From: Pseudovibrio denitrificans JCM 12308
GTDB lineage: Bacteria; Pseudomonadota; Alphaproteobacteria; Rhizobiales; Stappiaceae
Length of the DNA stretch: 64,000 bases
Reading direction: 5' to 3'
NCBI RefSeq assembly: GCF_001310815.1
Contig: NZ_BAZK01000003.1
Span: forward strand, 186,001-250,000
The translations under genes and the position numbers were made by a program. The stretch's first letter is position 1; each line of letters starts with the position of its first letter. This document shows, piece after piece, positions 1 through 8,482 of this stretch. The notes under the pieces were generated by a model. It was not told where the DNA came from, did not search any database, and saw only the letters and a list, made by a program, of their open reading frames with translations.

Positions 1-417
1 ATTGTAGAAGTAGCTCAAGGGGCAGGGCAGTTTAACACCCTTATTGCTGCCGCTCAGGCTGCGGGCTTGGATGGAGCACTGGCCAATGGTGAGAACCTCA
101 CCGTGTTCGCTCCGACTGATGAAGCCTTTGCGGAGCTTCCGGACGGAACGATTGAAACGCTTCTGAAGCCAGAGAACAAAGATCAACTCGTTGCGGTACT
201 TAGCTACCACGTGCTCCCACGCAAACTGGCGTCCACTGATCTGCCAGGCCGCACCATTCACGTGAAGACGATTAAGGGATCAGGAGATAAGACACTCTCC
301 GTTTCGAAAAATACGTCTGGCGTGACTGTAGATAATGCAAACGTCATCAGCGCGGACATTCCAGCTGACAACGGGATCATTCATGTCGTCGATAAAGTGT
401 TGCTGCCCTCAAACTAA
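1..417 (+). CDS. Fasciclin-domain protein, 5' truncated by window edge
   Basis: The frame is open from base 1 and ends with TAA at 415-417, leaving 138 residues of a protein that starts outside the window. The visible part is almost one complete FAS1 domain: the FNTL segment, the LTVFAPTDEAF motif (H1 region), YHVLP in the middle, and the closing NGIIHVVDKVLLP (H2 region). FAS1 proteins are usually secreted or surface adhesion-type proteins; the signal peptide would lie upstream and cannot be seen. An internal TTG at 67 is not the real start because the domain begins before it. The family call is firm; the function in this organism is unknown. Confidence 0.88.
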   Translation: MVEVAQGAGQFNTLIAAAQAAGLDGALANGENLTVFAPTDEAFAELPDGTIETLLKPENKDQLVAVLSYHVLPRKLASTDLPGRTIHVKTIKGSGDKTLSVSKNTSGVTVDNANVISADIPADNGIIHVVDKVLLPSN

Positions 418-880
418 ACGGGGAGCGACATAGCTCATTATGAGTTTCTGCCAGAGGGCGTGGAGCATCCGATCTGCGCCCTTTGAACTGTCATAAAACG
501 GAGTCGGGTGACTCTATTTGATTGAAATGAATGCATTTCACCTGCTCAAGAATGCAAGTTTTTGCATTAGAAGTTGTATTTCGAGAGTTGCACACAGTGC
601 GCCTGTGGATAAGTTCAGGCCTGTTTTGTCTTCGAAAATTTGCGCGTGCAAGCATTAAGACAGCTCATCGGCATAAACGTGCAAGGTGCAAAATTTGAAT
701 TTGTTCGCCGTCTAGGTATTTCCCCGATATATCAAGTGATTAGCCGCCAAATCTTTCTGTAAATCTCAATGTTCGTATTATTTCGTATCGAATTTTTCCG
801 AAACAAAACTTCCAATTTTAGACACTTCAACCATGCTGAAAGGTCGAAAATTTGGCATAAAAAACAGTCTGCTTAGGTGG

Positions 881-898
881 GTTTCGTTTTTCCGAAAC
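881..898. promoter_or_regulatory. Inverted repeat, possible operator upstream of ugpB
   Basis: Arms GTTTCG and CGAAAC are separated by 6 bases. Related TCCGAAAC and TCGAAAC words recur nearby (around 797 and 952). It looks like a repressor or activator site for the ugp operon, about 200 bp upstream of the ugpB ATG, but the regulator is not identifiable from sequence. Confidence 0.3.
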
Positions 899-966
899 AT
901 GACAATCTCATGATAATTATGAAAAAAAACGAAGATCCAATTGCAATTCATCGAAACTTCAAGAAA

Positions 967-984
967 CTGTCATCCTAGTGTGAA
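967..984 (+). promoter_or_regulatory. Candidate PhoB box upstream of ugpB
   Basis: CTGTCAT, the canonical PhoB half-site, is followed after 4 bases by a weak second repeat (GTGTGAA). ugp operons are classical Pho-regulon members, which makes the match more meaningful than chance. The second half-site is poor, so this is only a candidate. Confidence 0.33.
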
Positions 985-1102
985 ACACCTAAGTGATATC
1001 GCAGATGAGGCGTAGGGGATGGATCGCCAAGGCGATGGATCAGGTGTTCACTCCGCTTCGCATGTTAGATTTTTTCAACTTTCCCACTGGGGGGCAACAA
1101 AA

Positions 1103-2410
1103 ATGACTCTTCGTAAAGCAGCTGGTGTAGCAACCTTTGCAGCACTCGCAATGTCTTCAACAGCGTCTTTCGCTGCGACAGAAATCAACTGGTGGCACGC
1201 AATGGGCGGCCGTCTGGGTGAAGTTGTCAACGAAATCTCCACCAAATACAATGCATCTCAGGATGTCTGTAACCTGACCCCGGTTTACAAAGGTAACTAC
1301 GAAGAAACCTTGACCGCAGGTATCGCAGCATTCCGCGCTGGCGAACAGCCAAACATCTTGCAGGTATTTGATGCAGGTTCCGCTACCATCATCGGTGCAA
1401 AGGGCGCAGTTGTTCCAGCTGAAGACCTTCTGAAAGATGCAGGTGTTGAGTTCAACATCGAAGACTACATTGCTGGCGTACGCTACTTCTACGCAGATGC
1501 AGCTGGCAAAATGATCGGCATGCCGTTCAACTCCTCTACTCCAATCCTCTACTACAACGTAGAAGCACTGGCGAAAGCAGGCGTTGAAGCTCCTAAGACT
1601 TGGGAAGAGTTTGAAGCAATCGCTCCTAAGCTGAAAGCAGCTGGTTACGTTCCTCTGGCACAGTCTCACCTGCCATGGATCTTCACCGAAAACTTCATGT
1701 CCCGCCACAACCTGCCATTCGCAACCAACAACAACGGTTACGACGGCGCGAAAGGCACCAAGATCCTCGTAAACAACGATGCGATCAAAATGCACTTCAC
1801 AAAGGTTAAAGGCTGGCTTGATGCTGAGCTGTTCGGCTACTACGGCACTGGCTGGGGTGACAACCAGAAGGTATTCCAGGACGGTTCCGCTGCAATGTGG
1901 CTCGGTTCTTCAGGTTCCTTCGGCGGTCTGATGAAGTCCACAGACTTCAAATTCTCCGCAACCAACCTGCCTTACTGGGCTTCTGTTAACGAAACCGGTA
2001 CCAACACCTTCATCGGTGGTGCAGCGCTCTTCGCAATGGCTGGCAAGCCAAAAGGCGAAAACGACTGTGTTGCAAACTTCTACTCCTTCCTGACTTCCTC
2101 TGAGATGCAGTACTACTGGCACAAAGAAACTGGTTATGTGCCAATCACCAACGCTGCATACGACCTTGCGAAGAAAGATGGCCACTACGACCGTCTTCCA
2201 GCAGCTGAAGTTGGAATTAAGCAGCTGACACTGCCAGGTGGCGACAACACCAAAGGTTACCGCATGGGCTTCTACGTTCAGGTGCGTGACGTAATGAACC
2301 GTGAATACGGCAAAATCTTCTCCGGTGAAAAGTCTGTAGACGACGCGTTCCAGACCATCGAAGACGAAGCAAACAAGCTTCTGGCTCGTTTTGCTAAGAC
2401 CGCTAACTAA
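1103..2410 (+). CDS. ugpB: sn-glycerol-3-phosphate ABC transporter, substrate-binding protein
   Basis: Periplasmic binding protein (435 aa) that captures glycerol-3-phosphate or its diesters and delivers them to the UgpAE permease. The ATG at 1103 is chosen because it opens a clear Sec signal peptide (MTLRKAAG, hydrophobic core, SFA-ATE cleavage near residue 24); a longer frame from 1019 would put non-signal residues in front. The mature N-terminus ATEINWWHAMGG and the later YYNVEALAKAG and PKTWEEFEAIA segments are typical of UgpB in the family 1 extracellular solute-binding group. First gene of ugpB-A-E-C. The frame is intact, unlike the two permease genes that follow. Confidence 0.93.
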   Translation: MTLRKAAGVATFAALAMSSTASFAATEINWWHAMGGRLGEVVNEISTKYNASQDVCNLTPVYKGNYEETLTAGIAAFRAGEQPNILQVFDAGSATIIGAKGAVVPAEDLLKDAGVEFNIEDYIAGVRYFYADAAGKMIGMPFNSSTPILYYNVEALAKAGVEAPKTWEEFEAIAPKLKAAGYVPLAQSHLPWIFTENFMSRHNLPFATNNNGYDGAKGTKILVNNDAIKMHFTKVKGWLDAELFGYYGTGWGDNQKVFQDGSAAMWLGSSGSFGGLMKSTDFKFSATNLPYWASVNETGTNTFIGGAALFAMAGKPKGENDCVANFYSFLTSSEMQYYWHKETGYVPITNAAYDLAKKDGHYDRLPAAEVGIKQLTLPGGDNTKGYRMGFYVQVRDVMNREYGKIFSGEKSVDDAFQTIEDEANKLLARFAKTAN

Positions 2411-2437
2411 GACTTAGCACTTAGATTTTCGCTAGGG

Positions 2438-2463
2438 CCGGAGACGCTATCAAGTGCCTCCGG
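2438..2463 (+). terminator. Hairpin after ugpB
   Basis: Stem CCGGAG (2438-2443) and CTCCGG (2458-2463), followed by a weak T-rich stretch. It may attenuate transcription so that the binding protein is made in excess over the permease, as is common in ABC operons. Confidence 0.4.
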
Positions 2464-2588
2464 TCTCAGGTTGTTTTAGAAATAAAATGTTCCCGAACGG
2501 CAGTTTGTTCGAGCAGCATTTTTAAAACAAGCGGTCAGGCTTGCTAGGCAACCGGCCACCACAACGAAAACAGCGACTAGGCCAGTCC

Positions 2589-3468
2589 ATGAAACGAGTT
2601 CAATTCTCACATCCATTGATGCCCTACATGCTGCTGCTCCCGCAGCTGCTGATTGTTGGCGTCTTCTTTCTGTGGCCAGCGGCAGAAGCAATCAGAGCGT
2701 CTTTCTACCTTGAAGACCCGTTTGGTTTCGGCTCGACATTTGTTGGCTAGATAACTTCAAAGATGTTGTCACTGCGAGTGAATACGGCAGAACTGCCTGG
2801 TTCACGCTCATCTTCTCCGCTGCAGTTACTTTCTTTTCTCTCAGCATCGCTCTTCTGCTGGCAGTAAAAGCCGATAACGTCATCAAAGGTGCCTCCACTT
2901 ACCGCACCTTGCTGATGTGGGTTTATGCGATTGCCCCTCCCGTCGCAGGCTCGTAGGCGTTATGCTGTTTGACCAGCACATTGGTCCACTCAACGATCTG
3001 GCGCATGCCCTCGGCTGGAATATGCAGATCGGTGTGAACTACTTTGATACTGCATTTGCTATGACCGTGATCGCGGTCTGGAAGCAAATCCCAATCAACT
3101 TCATCTTCTTCCTCTCTGGTCTCCAGAGTGTTCCGAAATCCGTTCAGGAAGCAGCTGCGGTCGATTGTAAATCTTCATCCCGTCGTTTCTGGACTGTAAC
3201 GTTCCCACTGCTGGCTCCAACCAGCTTCTTCCTGCTGATCATCAACATCACTTATGCGCTCTTCGATACCTTCGGTATTATCGATCTGGTGCTTAAGGGT
3301 GAGCCAGGCAACAACCCTGTAACGCTCGTTTACAAGGTGTTCCTCGATGGCTTCCGCGGAAACGACCTTGGTGGGTCTTCAGCACAGTCTGTGATCCTTA
3401 TGATCCTCGTGTTCGCTCTTACGGTCTTCCAGTTCCGTATGATTGAACGTCGTGTGCACTACAGTTAA
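2589..3468 (+). pseudogene. ugpA: Glycerol-3-phosphate ABC permease UgpA, two frameshifts in this sequence
   Basis: Inner-membrane subunit of the Ugp transporter, starting MKRVQFSHPLMPYMLLLPQL. The frame breaks twice: near 2747 after STFVG, where one missing C would restore LDNFKDVV, and near 2950 after PPVAG, where one more missing C would restore LVGVMLF. Both are GGCC reading as GGC. With two bases added back the gene gives about 293 residues, the normal length. The EAA loop that contacts the ATPase reads [11 protein letters not shown], with Cys where the family has an almost invariant Gly. Consensus error is the simplest reason for the frameshifts, but the Gly change leaves real decay possible. 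Confidence 0.85.
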
Positions 3469-3478
3469 GGAGGGATCA

Positions 3479-4320
3479 ATGAAACGCTCACAGTTTTGGG
3501 ATCATACGATCCTCGTCCTCGGCGCTCTCTTTATGCTGGTGCCAGTCGTTTACGCTCTCATGACCTCCAGTATGATGCGGTGTCCATTTACAAGCATGGT
3601 CTACAGTTGACCCCGGGCGGTCACTTCACAGACACCTATAAGCAGGTTCTGACTGAAGCTGGTGGTTTCACGAAGTCCGTGACTGGCCTGACCATGCTGT
3701 GGAACTCCTTGATCCTCGGCCTTGGCTTCGCCATTGGTAAGATCGTAATTTCCATGTTGGCGGCTTACGCGATCGTGTACTTCCGCTTCCCACTTGGAAC
3801 GTTCTTCTTCTGGATCATCTTCTCCACGCTCCTGCTTCCTCTGGAAGTGCGTATTCTGCCATCCTACGAGATCGTGCAGGGACTGGGCATGGCGAACACC
3901 TACACCGGTTTGATCGTTCCGCTGATTGCGTCTGCAACAGGCACTTTCTACTTCCGTCAGTTCTTCAAGTCCGTACCGGATGAACTGGTTGAAGCAGCGC
4001 GTATCGATGGTGCAGGACCGCTGAAGTTCTTCATCGACATTCTTGTTCCACTCTCCAAAACCATGATTGCTGCAATCTTCATCATCATGTTTGTTTTCGG
4101 TTGGAACCAATACCTCTGGCCAACACTCATCACCACAGATGAAAGCCTCTTCACGCTGGTGCGTGGTATGAAGCAGATTCTTCAGGTGTGGATTGGTGCT
4201 CAGATCCCGGATACGAACCAGGCAATGGCGCTTGCGGTTCTCGCAATGCTTCCACCGGTTCTCATCGTGGTGATCTTCCAGTCTTGGTTTGTAAAAGGGC
4301 TCGTGGAAAGCGAGAAATAA
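3479..4320 (+). pseudogene. ugpE: Glycerol-3-phosphate ABC permease UgpE, one frameshift near the N-terminus
   Basis: Second inner-membrane permease subunit. The ATG at 3479 has a strong ribosome site (AAGGAGG at 3467-3473) and encodes MKRSQFWDHTILVLGALFML, the usual N-terminus. The frame is lost near 3574, where one missing base (probably G) would give SSMDAVSIYKHGLQL. From there it is continuous to the TAA at 4318. The EAA loop EAARIDGAGPLKFF is intact, as are the hydrophobic segments. Corrected length is about 280 aa. Ten bases separate it from ugpA and two from ugpC, so it is translated in the same operon. Confidence 0.87.
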
Positions 4321-4322
4321 AA

Positions 4323-5426
4323 ATGGCAGGCATTAAACTTAACACCCTTCGCAAGATCTACGCGGGCAACGTAGAAGCGGTTAAAGGCATCTCCATCGAC
4401 ATTCAGGATGGTGAGTTCATTGTTCTCGTCGGCCCTTCCGGTTGCGGTAAGTCTACTCTGCTGCGCATGGTGGCTGGTCTCGAAACCATCACCGACGGTG
4501 AGCTGTTCATCGGCGACCGCCTTGTAAACAACGTAGAGCCAGCAGACCGTGACATCGCAATGGTGTTCCAGAACTACGCGCTCTACCCGCACATGAGTGT
4601 TTACAACAACCTCGCGTACGGCTTGAAGAACCGCAACATCCCTAAGGATGAGATCGAAAAGCGTGTTCGCAAAGCTGCTGAGATCCTTGAGATCGGCGAC
4701 TTCCTCGACCGTAAGCCACGTCAGCTGTCCGGTGGTCAGCGTCAGCGTGTTGCAATGGGTCGTGCGATCGTTCGCGAACCTGCTGCGTTCCTGTTCGATG
4801 AGCCTCTATCCAACCTTGATGCAAAACTGCGTGTGCAGATGCGCATGGAGATTAAGAAGCTTCAGAAAGAACTGGGCACCACCAGCCTTTACGTGACCCA
4901 CGATCAGCTGGAAGCGATGACACTGGCAGACCGCCTGGTTGTTCTCAGCGGTGGTGAAGTAGAGCAGATCGGTTCTCCGATCGACGTCTATGAGAAGCCA
5001 GCATCCACCTTCGTTGCAACCTTCATCGGTTCTCCAGCAATGAACCTGCTGCCACTGACCAAACAGGGCAGCGACTGGAAACTCGACAACGGCGCAACTG
5101 TTGACGTGAAGCTAAACACCGATCTGTCTGACCTGATCCTCGGCGTCCGTCCGGAAGATCTGGTGATCGAAGAGCTCAGCGAGAAGTTCGACACCGGCCT
5201 TCACACCGCTCTGACCGTAAATGTCGTGGAGCCTGTTGGTGCTGAGAGTTATGTTCACGGCACTATTGGTGAAGGCAGCGTAGACGTTGTTGTGCGCGCG
5301 CCTGGCAAGCTGCACTTCGAACCAGGCCAGATCCTGAAAGTGACTGCAAAGCCTGAGAAACTGCATACGTTTGACACCAAAACCGGCAAGCGTATTGAAG
5401 TGCAGGGCGCACTCGAAGCAGCTTAA
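4323..5426 (+). CDS. ugpC: Glycerol-3-phosphate ABC transporter ATP-binding protein
   Basis: ATPase of the Ugp importer, 367 aa. Walker [10 protein letters not shown] (residues about 37-45), Q-loop [11 protein letters not shown], signature LSGGQRQR (from about 135), Walker B AFLFDEP (about 155-161) and the H-loop [15 protein letters not shown] are all present. The C-terminal third is the regulatory TOBE-type domain of the MalK/UgpC group. The ATG at 4323 follows the ugpE stop by two bases. A strong terminator lies directly downstream, ending the operon. UgpC and MalK are close relatives; the UgpB partner decides the name. Confidence 0.93.
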   Translation: MAGIKLNTLRKIYAGNVEAVKGISIDIQDGEFIVLVGPSGCGKSTLLRMVAGLETITDGELFIGDRLVNNVEPADRDIAMVFQNYALYPHMSVYNNLAYGLKNRNIPKDEIEKRVRKAAEILEIGDFLDRKPRQLSGGQRQRVAMGRAIVREPAAFLFDEPLSNLDAKLRVQMRMEIKKLQKELGTTSLYVTHDQLEAMTLADRLVVLSGGEVEQIGSPIDVYEKPASTFVATFIGSPAMNLLPLTKQGSDWKLDNGATVDVKLNTDLSDLILGVRPEDLVIEELSEKFDTGLHTALTVNVVEPVGAESYVHGTIGEGSVDVVVRAPGKLHFEPGQILKVTAKPEKLHTFDTKTGKRIEVQGALEAA

Positions 5427-5451
5427 AGCCTGCTCTGACAAAGCTTTAGAG

Positions 5452-5476
5452 GGCCCGGCATTGCCGGGCCTTTTTT
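5452..5476 (+). terminator. Rho-independent terminator of the ugp operon
   Basis: GC-rich stem GGCCCGG (5452-5458) and CCGGGCC (5464-5470), a 5-base loop and six T directly after. A textbook intrinsic terminator 25 bases after the ugpC stop. Confidence 0.93.
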
Positions 5477-5624
5477 GTTGGAACTGTGCACGGATGCAGT
5501 CCAAAAGCTGTGCCATTTTATCGCAGCTACGCAATCAGCCCTTCCTAAGATTTAAACTTGATGTAAATACTCATATTTAGCCAGCGCCAGCAAGCCAACC
5601 ACGAATTCAAAACTAGGTTGACCG

Positions 5625-6974
5625 ATGCAAGCAGCAGCGCTGGAGCAATTCTTCGCTCAGGAAACAGATGATCCCCTCCGTTACGCTTTCCAGCGACGGG
5701 GTGCACATATGCCCGGATCAGCCGGAGAAGCCGTTGCTGAAGATGCTCAACAGCAAGTCTGGCACGAAATCCAGCGCTCCAGTCGTTCAGGCATGGCGGT
5801 CATGTACTTGCATGTGCCATTCTGCGCCAATCATTGCCTGTTCTGCGGCTTCTATCGCAACAAGTGGCAAGAAGAGCACTCCGCTCCTTATGCCGATGCG
5901 TTGATCAAAGAGCTGGAGCTGGAAGCGTCCTCCCCTGCTTCCCAAAGTGCACCAATCAATGCAGTCTATTTTGGCGGAGGAACTCCAACAGCGCTTCACG
6001 CAAACGACCTTGCCCGCGTCATCCGTCGCATCCGCGAGCTATATCCGCTCTCAGCTGATTGCGAGATCACTGTCGAAGGCCGCATCTTCCATTTTGATGA
6101 TGAAAAGATTGATGCCTGTCTGGATGCCGGAGCGAACCGCTTTTCAACCGGTGTCCAGTCCTTCAACACCAAGGTCCGCAAACGGCAGGGGCGCAAAGCA
6201 ACCGGTGAAGAAGCCATTCGCTTCTTTGAGGGGCTCCGAGATAGAAATCGCGCTGCTATCGTTTGTGATCTGATATTGGGTCTGCCGTATCAAAGCGAAG
6301 ACGTCTGGCGGCAGGATCTCAAAACCGTGGTGGATCTGGAGCTCGATGGCGTCGATCTTTACACGCTCGCCGTGTTTCCCGGCAGTCTCCTCTCAAAAGC
6401 TATCGCAAAAGGCTCCTGCGACCCCGCAGCGCCGCTTCCGCAACAAGGAGGTATGTATGGCGAGGGATTGGAGTACATGCGTCAGTATGGCTGGAAACAG
6501 ATCTCTTCCAGTCACTGGGGCCGACAAACCCGCGAGCGTAATCTTTACAACACGCTAATTAAGTCCGGCGCAGACTGTCTGGCCTTTGGATCTGGGGCAG
6601 GTGGAAACATCAATGGTTATTCCTACGGCATCCATGGAGGAATCGTGGACTACATGAGGTGTCTGGAGGATGGGGAGAAGCCTCTGTCGCGGTTACACAG
6701 AACCGACCCATTGTCTTCTCCCCTCAATTTCCTGGCAGCCGGCATTGAGGAGATGCGCCTCGACTTTGCTCGTCTGGAGCGTGCAGATCCCAAAGCTAAC
6801 GGATTCCGTAGTTCAATCGACCCACTGTTGAGCAACTGGCGCAGCACGGGCCTGATTGCGGGTGAGGAGATCATCTCGCTCACAACGGCAGGCCGTTTCT
6901 GGCACCAGACCCTTCTCACTTATCTCAAGGCTGCTTTTAAGTTGCACTCCGCCAGCTTGCAGCCAGTAACCTGA
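5625..6974 (+). CDS. hutW: Heme-degrading radical SAM protein HutW/ChuW
   Basis: Radical SAM enzyme (449 aa) of the ChuW/HutW family, which opens the heme ring under anaerobic conditions to release iron without oxygen. The SAM-cluster motif is C67-x3-C71-x2-C74 in FCANHCLFCGFYRN. Other HemN-like features are YFGGGTPTAL, the EGRIFHFDDEKI segment and RFSTGVQSFN. The next gene is hutX, the usual partner, which separates this from coproporphyrinogen oxidase HemN. The ATG at 5625 has only a weak ribosome site. No heme receptor or hutZ is in the window, so the uptake genes must lie elsewhere. An iron-responsive box was looked for upstream and not found with confidence. Confidence 0.9.
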   Translation: MQAAALEQFFAQETDDPLRYAFQRRGAHMPGSAGEAVAEDAQQQVWHEIQRSSRSGMAVMYLHVPFCANHCLFCGFYRNKWQEEHSAPYADALIKELELEASSPASQSAPINAVYFGGGTPTALHANDLARVIRRIRELYPLSADCEITVEGRIFHFDDEKIDACLDAGANRFSTGVQSFNTKVRKRQGRKATGEEAIRFFEGLRDRNRAAIVCDLILGLPYQSEDVWRQDLKTVVDLELDGVDLYTLAVFPGSLLSKAIAKGSCDPAAPLPQQGGMYGEGLEYMRQYGWKQISSSHWGRQTRERNLYNTLIKSGADCLAFGSGAGGNINGYSYGIHGGIVDYMRCLEDGEKPLSRLHRTDPLSSPLNFLAAGIEEMRLDFARLERADPKANGFRSSIDPLLSNWRSTGLIAGEEIISLTTAGRFWHQTLLTYLKAAFKLHSASLQPVT

Positions 6975-6994
6975 AACCATCAAGAAGAGACAGC

Positions 6995-7489
6995 ATGACC
7001 GCACAAATCACAGAGCTGAAAGAGAAACTTGCAGAAAACCCAGCTGGCATTCTGGAGAGCATTGCCAAGGAGCATGGTCTCTCAATGGCTGACACAATCC
7101 GTTGCCTGCCGGAAGAAATGTGGCGTGAGCATTCTGGTGAGCGTTTTGATGAGGTGATCAAAGCGATCCCATCATGGGGCAACGTCACCAGCATCGCAAA
7201 CACTGGCGACATGATCTTCGAAGTGAAGGGGCCATTCCCGGAAGGTTCTTACGCGCGTGGTTTCTATAATCTCAAGCAGACAGAAGGTGGATTCTCTGGT
7301 CACATCAAAGCCGATGCGTGCCATTCCATCCTGTTCCTAAAGCGCCCATTCTTCTCCAAGCTGGCAGTATCCATCAACTTCCTGAATGCAGATGGCGATT
7401 GCTACCTGAAGATCTTCCTTGGCCGTGATGAGGAAGGTCAGATCAAAGAAGATCAGCTTGAAAAATTCGATGAACTCGCGAGCTGGTGA
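6995..7489 (+). CDS. hutX: Heme utilization cytosolic carrier protein HutX
   Basis: Cytosolic heme carrier of the HutX/ChuX family, 164 aa. It binds heme after import and passes it to the degrading enzyme, here presumably HutW. Family features include the N-terminal helix segment ENPAGILESIAKEHG, LPEEMWREH, the central WGNVTSIANTGDMIFEVKGPFP strand region and FLKRPFFSK near the C-terminus. It begins 20 bases after hutW with a purine-rich ribosome site (AAGAAGAGA). The pair is transcribed together and ends at the hairpin at 7546-7582. Confidence 0.9.
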   Translation: MTAQITELKEKLAENPAGILESIAKEHGLSMADTIRCLPEEMWREHSGERFDEVIKAIPSWGNVTSIANTGDMIFEVKGPFPEGSYARGFYNLKQTEGGFSGHIKADACHSILFLKRPFFSKLAVSINFLNADGDCYLKIFLGRDEEGQIKEDQLEKFDELASW

Positions 7490-7545
7490 ACCTGCGAGAC
7501 ATCCAAATCATAGGTCCACGACCTCTCTCACTGTGAGCCTATGAA

Positions 7546-7582
7546 AAACAGAAGCCGGGGCATCGCTCCGGCTTTTCTGTTT
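7546..7582. terminator. Bidirectional terminator between hutX and the MAPEG gene
   Basis: AAACAGAAGCCGG (7546-7558) pairs with CCGGCTTTTCTGTTT (7568-7582). A T-rich tail exists on both strands, so it can stop both convergent genes. Its right arm overlaps the stop codon of the minus-strand MAPEG gene. Confidence 0.88.
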
Positions 7583-8147
7583 ACACAAACATTGCGACAA
7601 TCAGATAACTCGCCATTCCATACAAGCACAGCAAACTCAGGCTCATGAACAGGCCGCGCAATCCGGTTTGTGCTGAAAGATAGCTGTAGGTGTAGCCAAG
7701 GCGTGAAACTGCAAAGCCAATAATCCAGACCTGTGCCATCAGCGCGACTGGTGAAACCACTGCAATAATTACAGCCAGAAGCGCGAAGTAGATGGAGTTC
7801 TCGGTCGTGTTTCGATGCGCATTGTGCCGCCGCTCCAACGCATCACGAGCTTCCTGAGCAATAGACTGAGGACGCCCACCTTTCTCCTCCCACTCTTCAG
7901 GTGTCGCCGCCAGATCATGCTTGGCTCGCGTAAGTTCGGTCATAGTCATCAGCCAACTGTGATTACCGAGAAGCAGCACCGCAGCAATGATCACTGCATC
8001 AACGACTTCAGGGGAGGGCAGCGCAATGACAAGCGGCTCAACGCCAAAAACGAGTAGATTGATGAGCAAACTGAAACCGACCAATGAAAAGGGATAGGCT
8101 TTCACCATCAACGTTGCTCGCGAGTTATTCACCTCAGCAATGTCCAT
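7581..8147 (-). CDS. MAPEG family integral membrane protein
   Basis: 188-residue membrane protein with four hydrophobic segments (about residues 20-42, 48-66, 118-142 and 165-187). The charged part ERRHNAHRNTTENSIYF, with the Arg/Asn/Glu pattern before the third helix, is characteristic of MAPEG (membrane-associated eicosanoid and glutathione metabolism) proteins. Bacterial members are mostly uncharacterised and may bind glutathione; no substrate can be assigned. It stands alone, convergent with hutX and divergent from the heat-shock gene. An exact 14-bp palindrome lies 33 bp upstream of its ATG. Confidence 0.78.
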   Translation of the reverse strand: MDIAEVNNSRATLMVKAYPFSLVGFSLLINLLVFGVEPLVIALPSPEVVDAVIIAAVLLLGNHSWLMTMTELTRAKHDLAATPEEWEEKGGRPQSIAQEARDALERRHNAHRNTTENSIYFALLAVIIAVVSPVALMAQVWIIGFAVSRLGYTYSYLSAQTGLRGLFMSLSLLCLYGMASYLIVAMFV

Positions 8148-8179
8148 AGTACCGCTCCCCCTAGCGCATTCCCTGAAAG

Positions 8180-8193
8180 TTACCCTAGGGTAA
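8180..8193. promoter_or_regulatory. Perfect 14-bp palindrome in the MAPEG promoter region
   Basis: TTACCCTAGGGTAA is a perfect palindrome just upstream of the minus-strand MAPEG gene. It has the form of a dimeric repressor site; the regulator is unknown. Confidence 0.4.
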
Positions 8194-8364
8194 ACGCTAC
8201 GATTTTTGAGGGAAACCGTAAACCTGTCATTCCCAACATGTGGTAATGAGCTGGACTGTAATGGGGGACTGTTGAAAATTCTGCGGGTTTACCACCCCTG
8301 CTTGTTTTGAGGTCTGCAAAACTTGTCAGTACCCGAGAGAATTAATTGAGTATCATTAAGTTAA

Positions 8365-8393
8365 CTTGAAACCTTCGCCGCTAACCGCCATAT
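8365..8393 (+). promoter_or_regulatory. Sigma-32 (RpoH) heat-shock promoter of the Hsp20 gene
   Basis: CTTGAAA (-35, 8365-8371), a 13-base spacer and CCGCCATAT (-10, 8385-8393) match the RpoH consensus CTTGAAA-N13-15-CCCCATNT closely. The predicted transcript start near 8400 leaves a leader of about 80 bases, which holds the RNA thermometer described next. Confidence 0.82.
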
Positions 8394-8403
8394 TCCAGAG
8401 GAA

Positions 8404-8475
8404 AGACCGAGGGCGAGATGCCCTCCCACCGGATGCCTATTGAGGGTCTGGAGCTGGGTCGCTTTGAAGAAGGAC
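8404..8475 (+). promoter_or_regulatory. ROSE-type RNA thermometer in the Hsp20 leader
   Basis: The leader has a nested structure: AGACC (8404-8408) with GGTCT (8445-8449), enclosing the hairpin GAGGGC/GCCCTC (8409-8425). The last hairpin masks the ribosome site: GTC-G-CTT (8458-8464) pairs with AAGGAC (8470-8475), with G8461 bulged. This carries the UCGCU form of the U(U/C)GCU motif that defines ROSE elements, which melt on heating to expose the Shine-Dalgarno (AAGGA at 8470-8474, 8 bases before the ATG). The element type is known from rhizobial small heat-shock genes; the assignment here is by structure only. Confidence 0.78.
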
Positions 8476-8482
8476 TTGGATT

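Larger units (their letters stand above)
418..1102. other. Long non-coding stretch upstream of ugpB
   Basis: No convincing gene was found here. The stretch is AT-rich and contains several small inverted repeats: TGAAATG/CATTTCA at 523-540, AATGCAA/TTGCATT at 551-568, and GTTTCG/CGAAAC at 881-898. CTGTCAT, a PhoB half-site sequence, occurs at 488-494 and at 967-973. It most likely holds the end of the fasciclin transcript and the promoter and operators of the ugp operon. Confidence 0.6.

Noticed and set aside
1157-1795. 212-codon minus-strand frame inside ugpB
   Set aside because: Fully overlaps a clear binding-protein gene and has a Cys/Val-rich composition unlike any protein; a shadow frame.
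5540-5624. Iron-responsive box (Irr or RirA type) before hutW
   Set aside because: Only short TA-rich words were found; no site with adequate symmetry.
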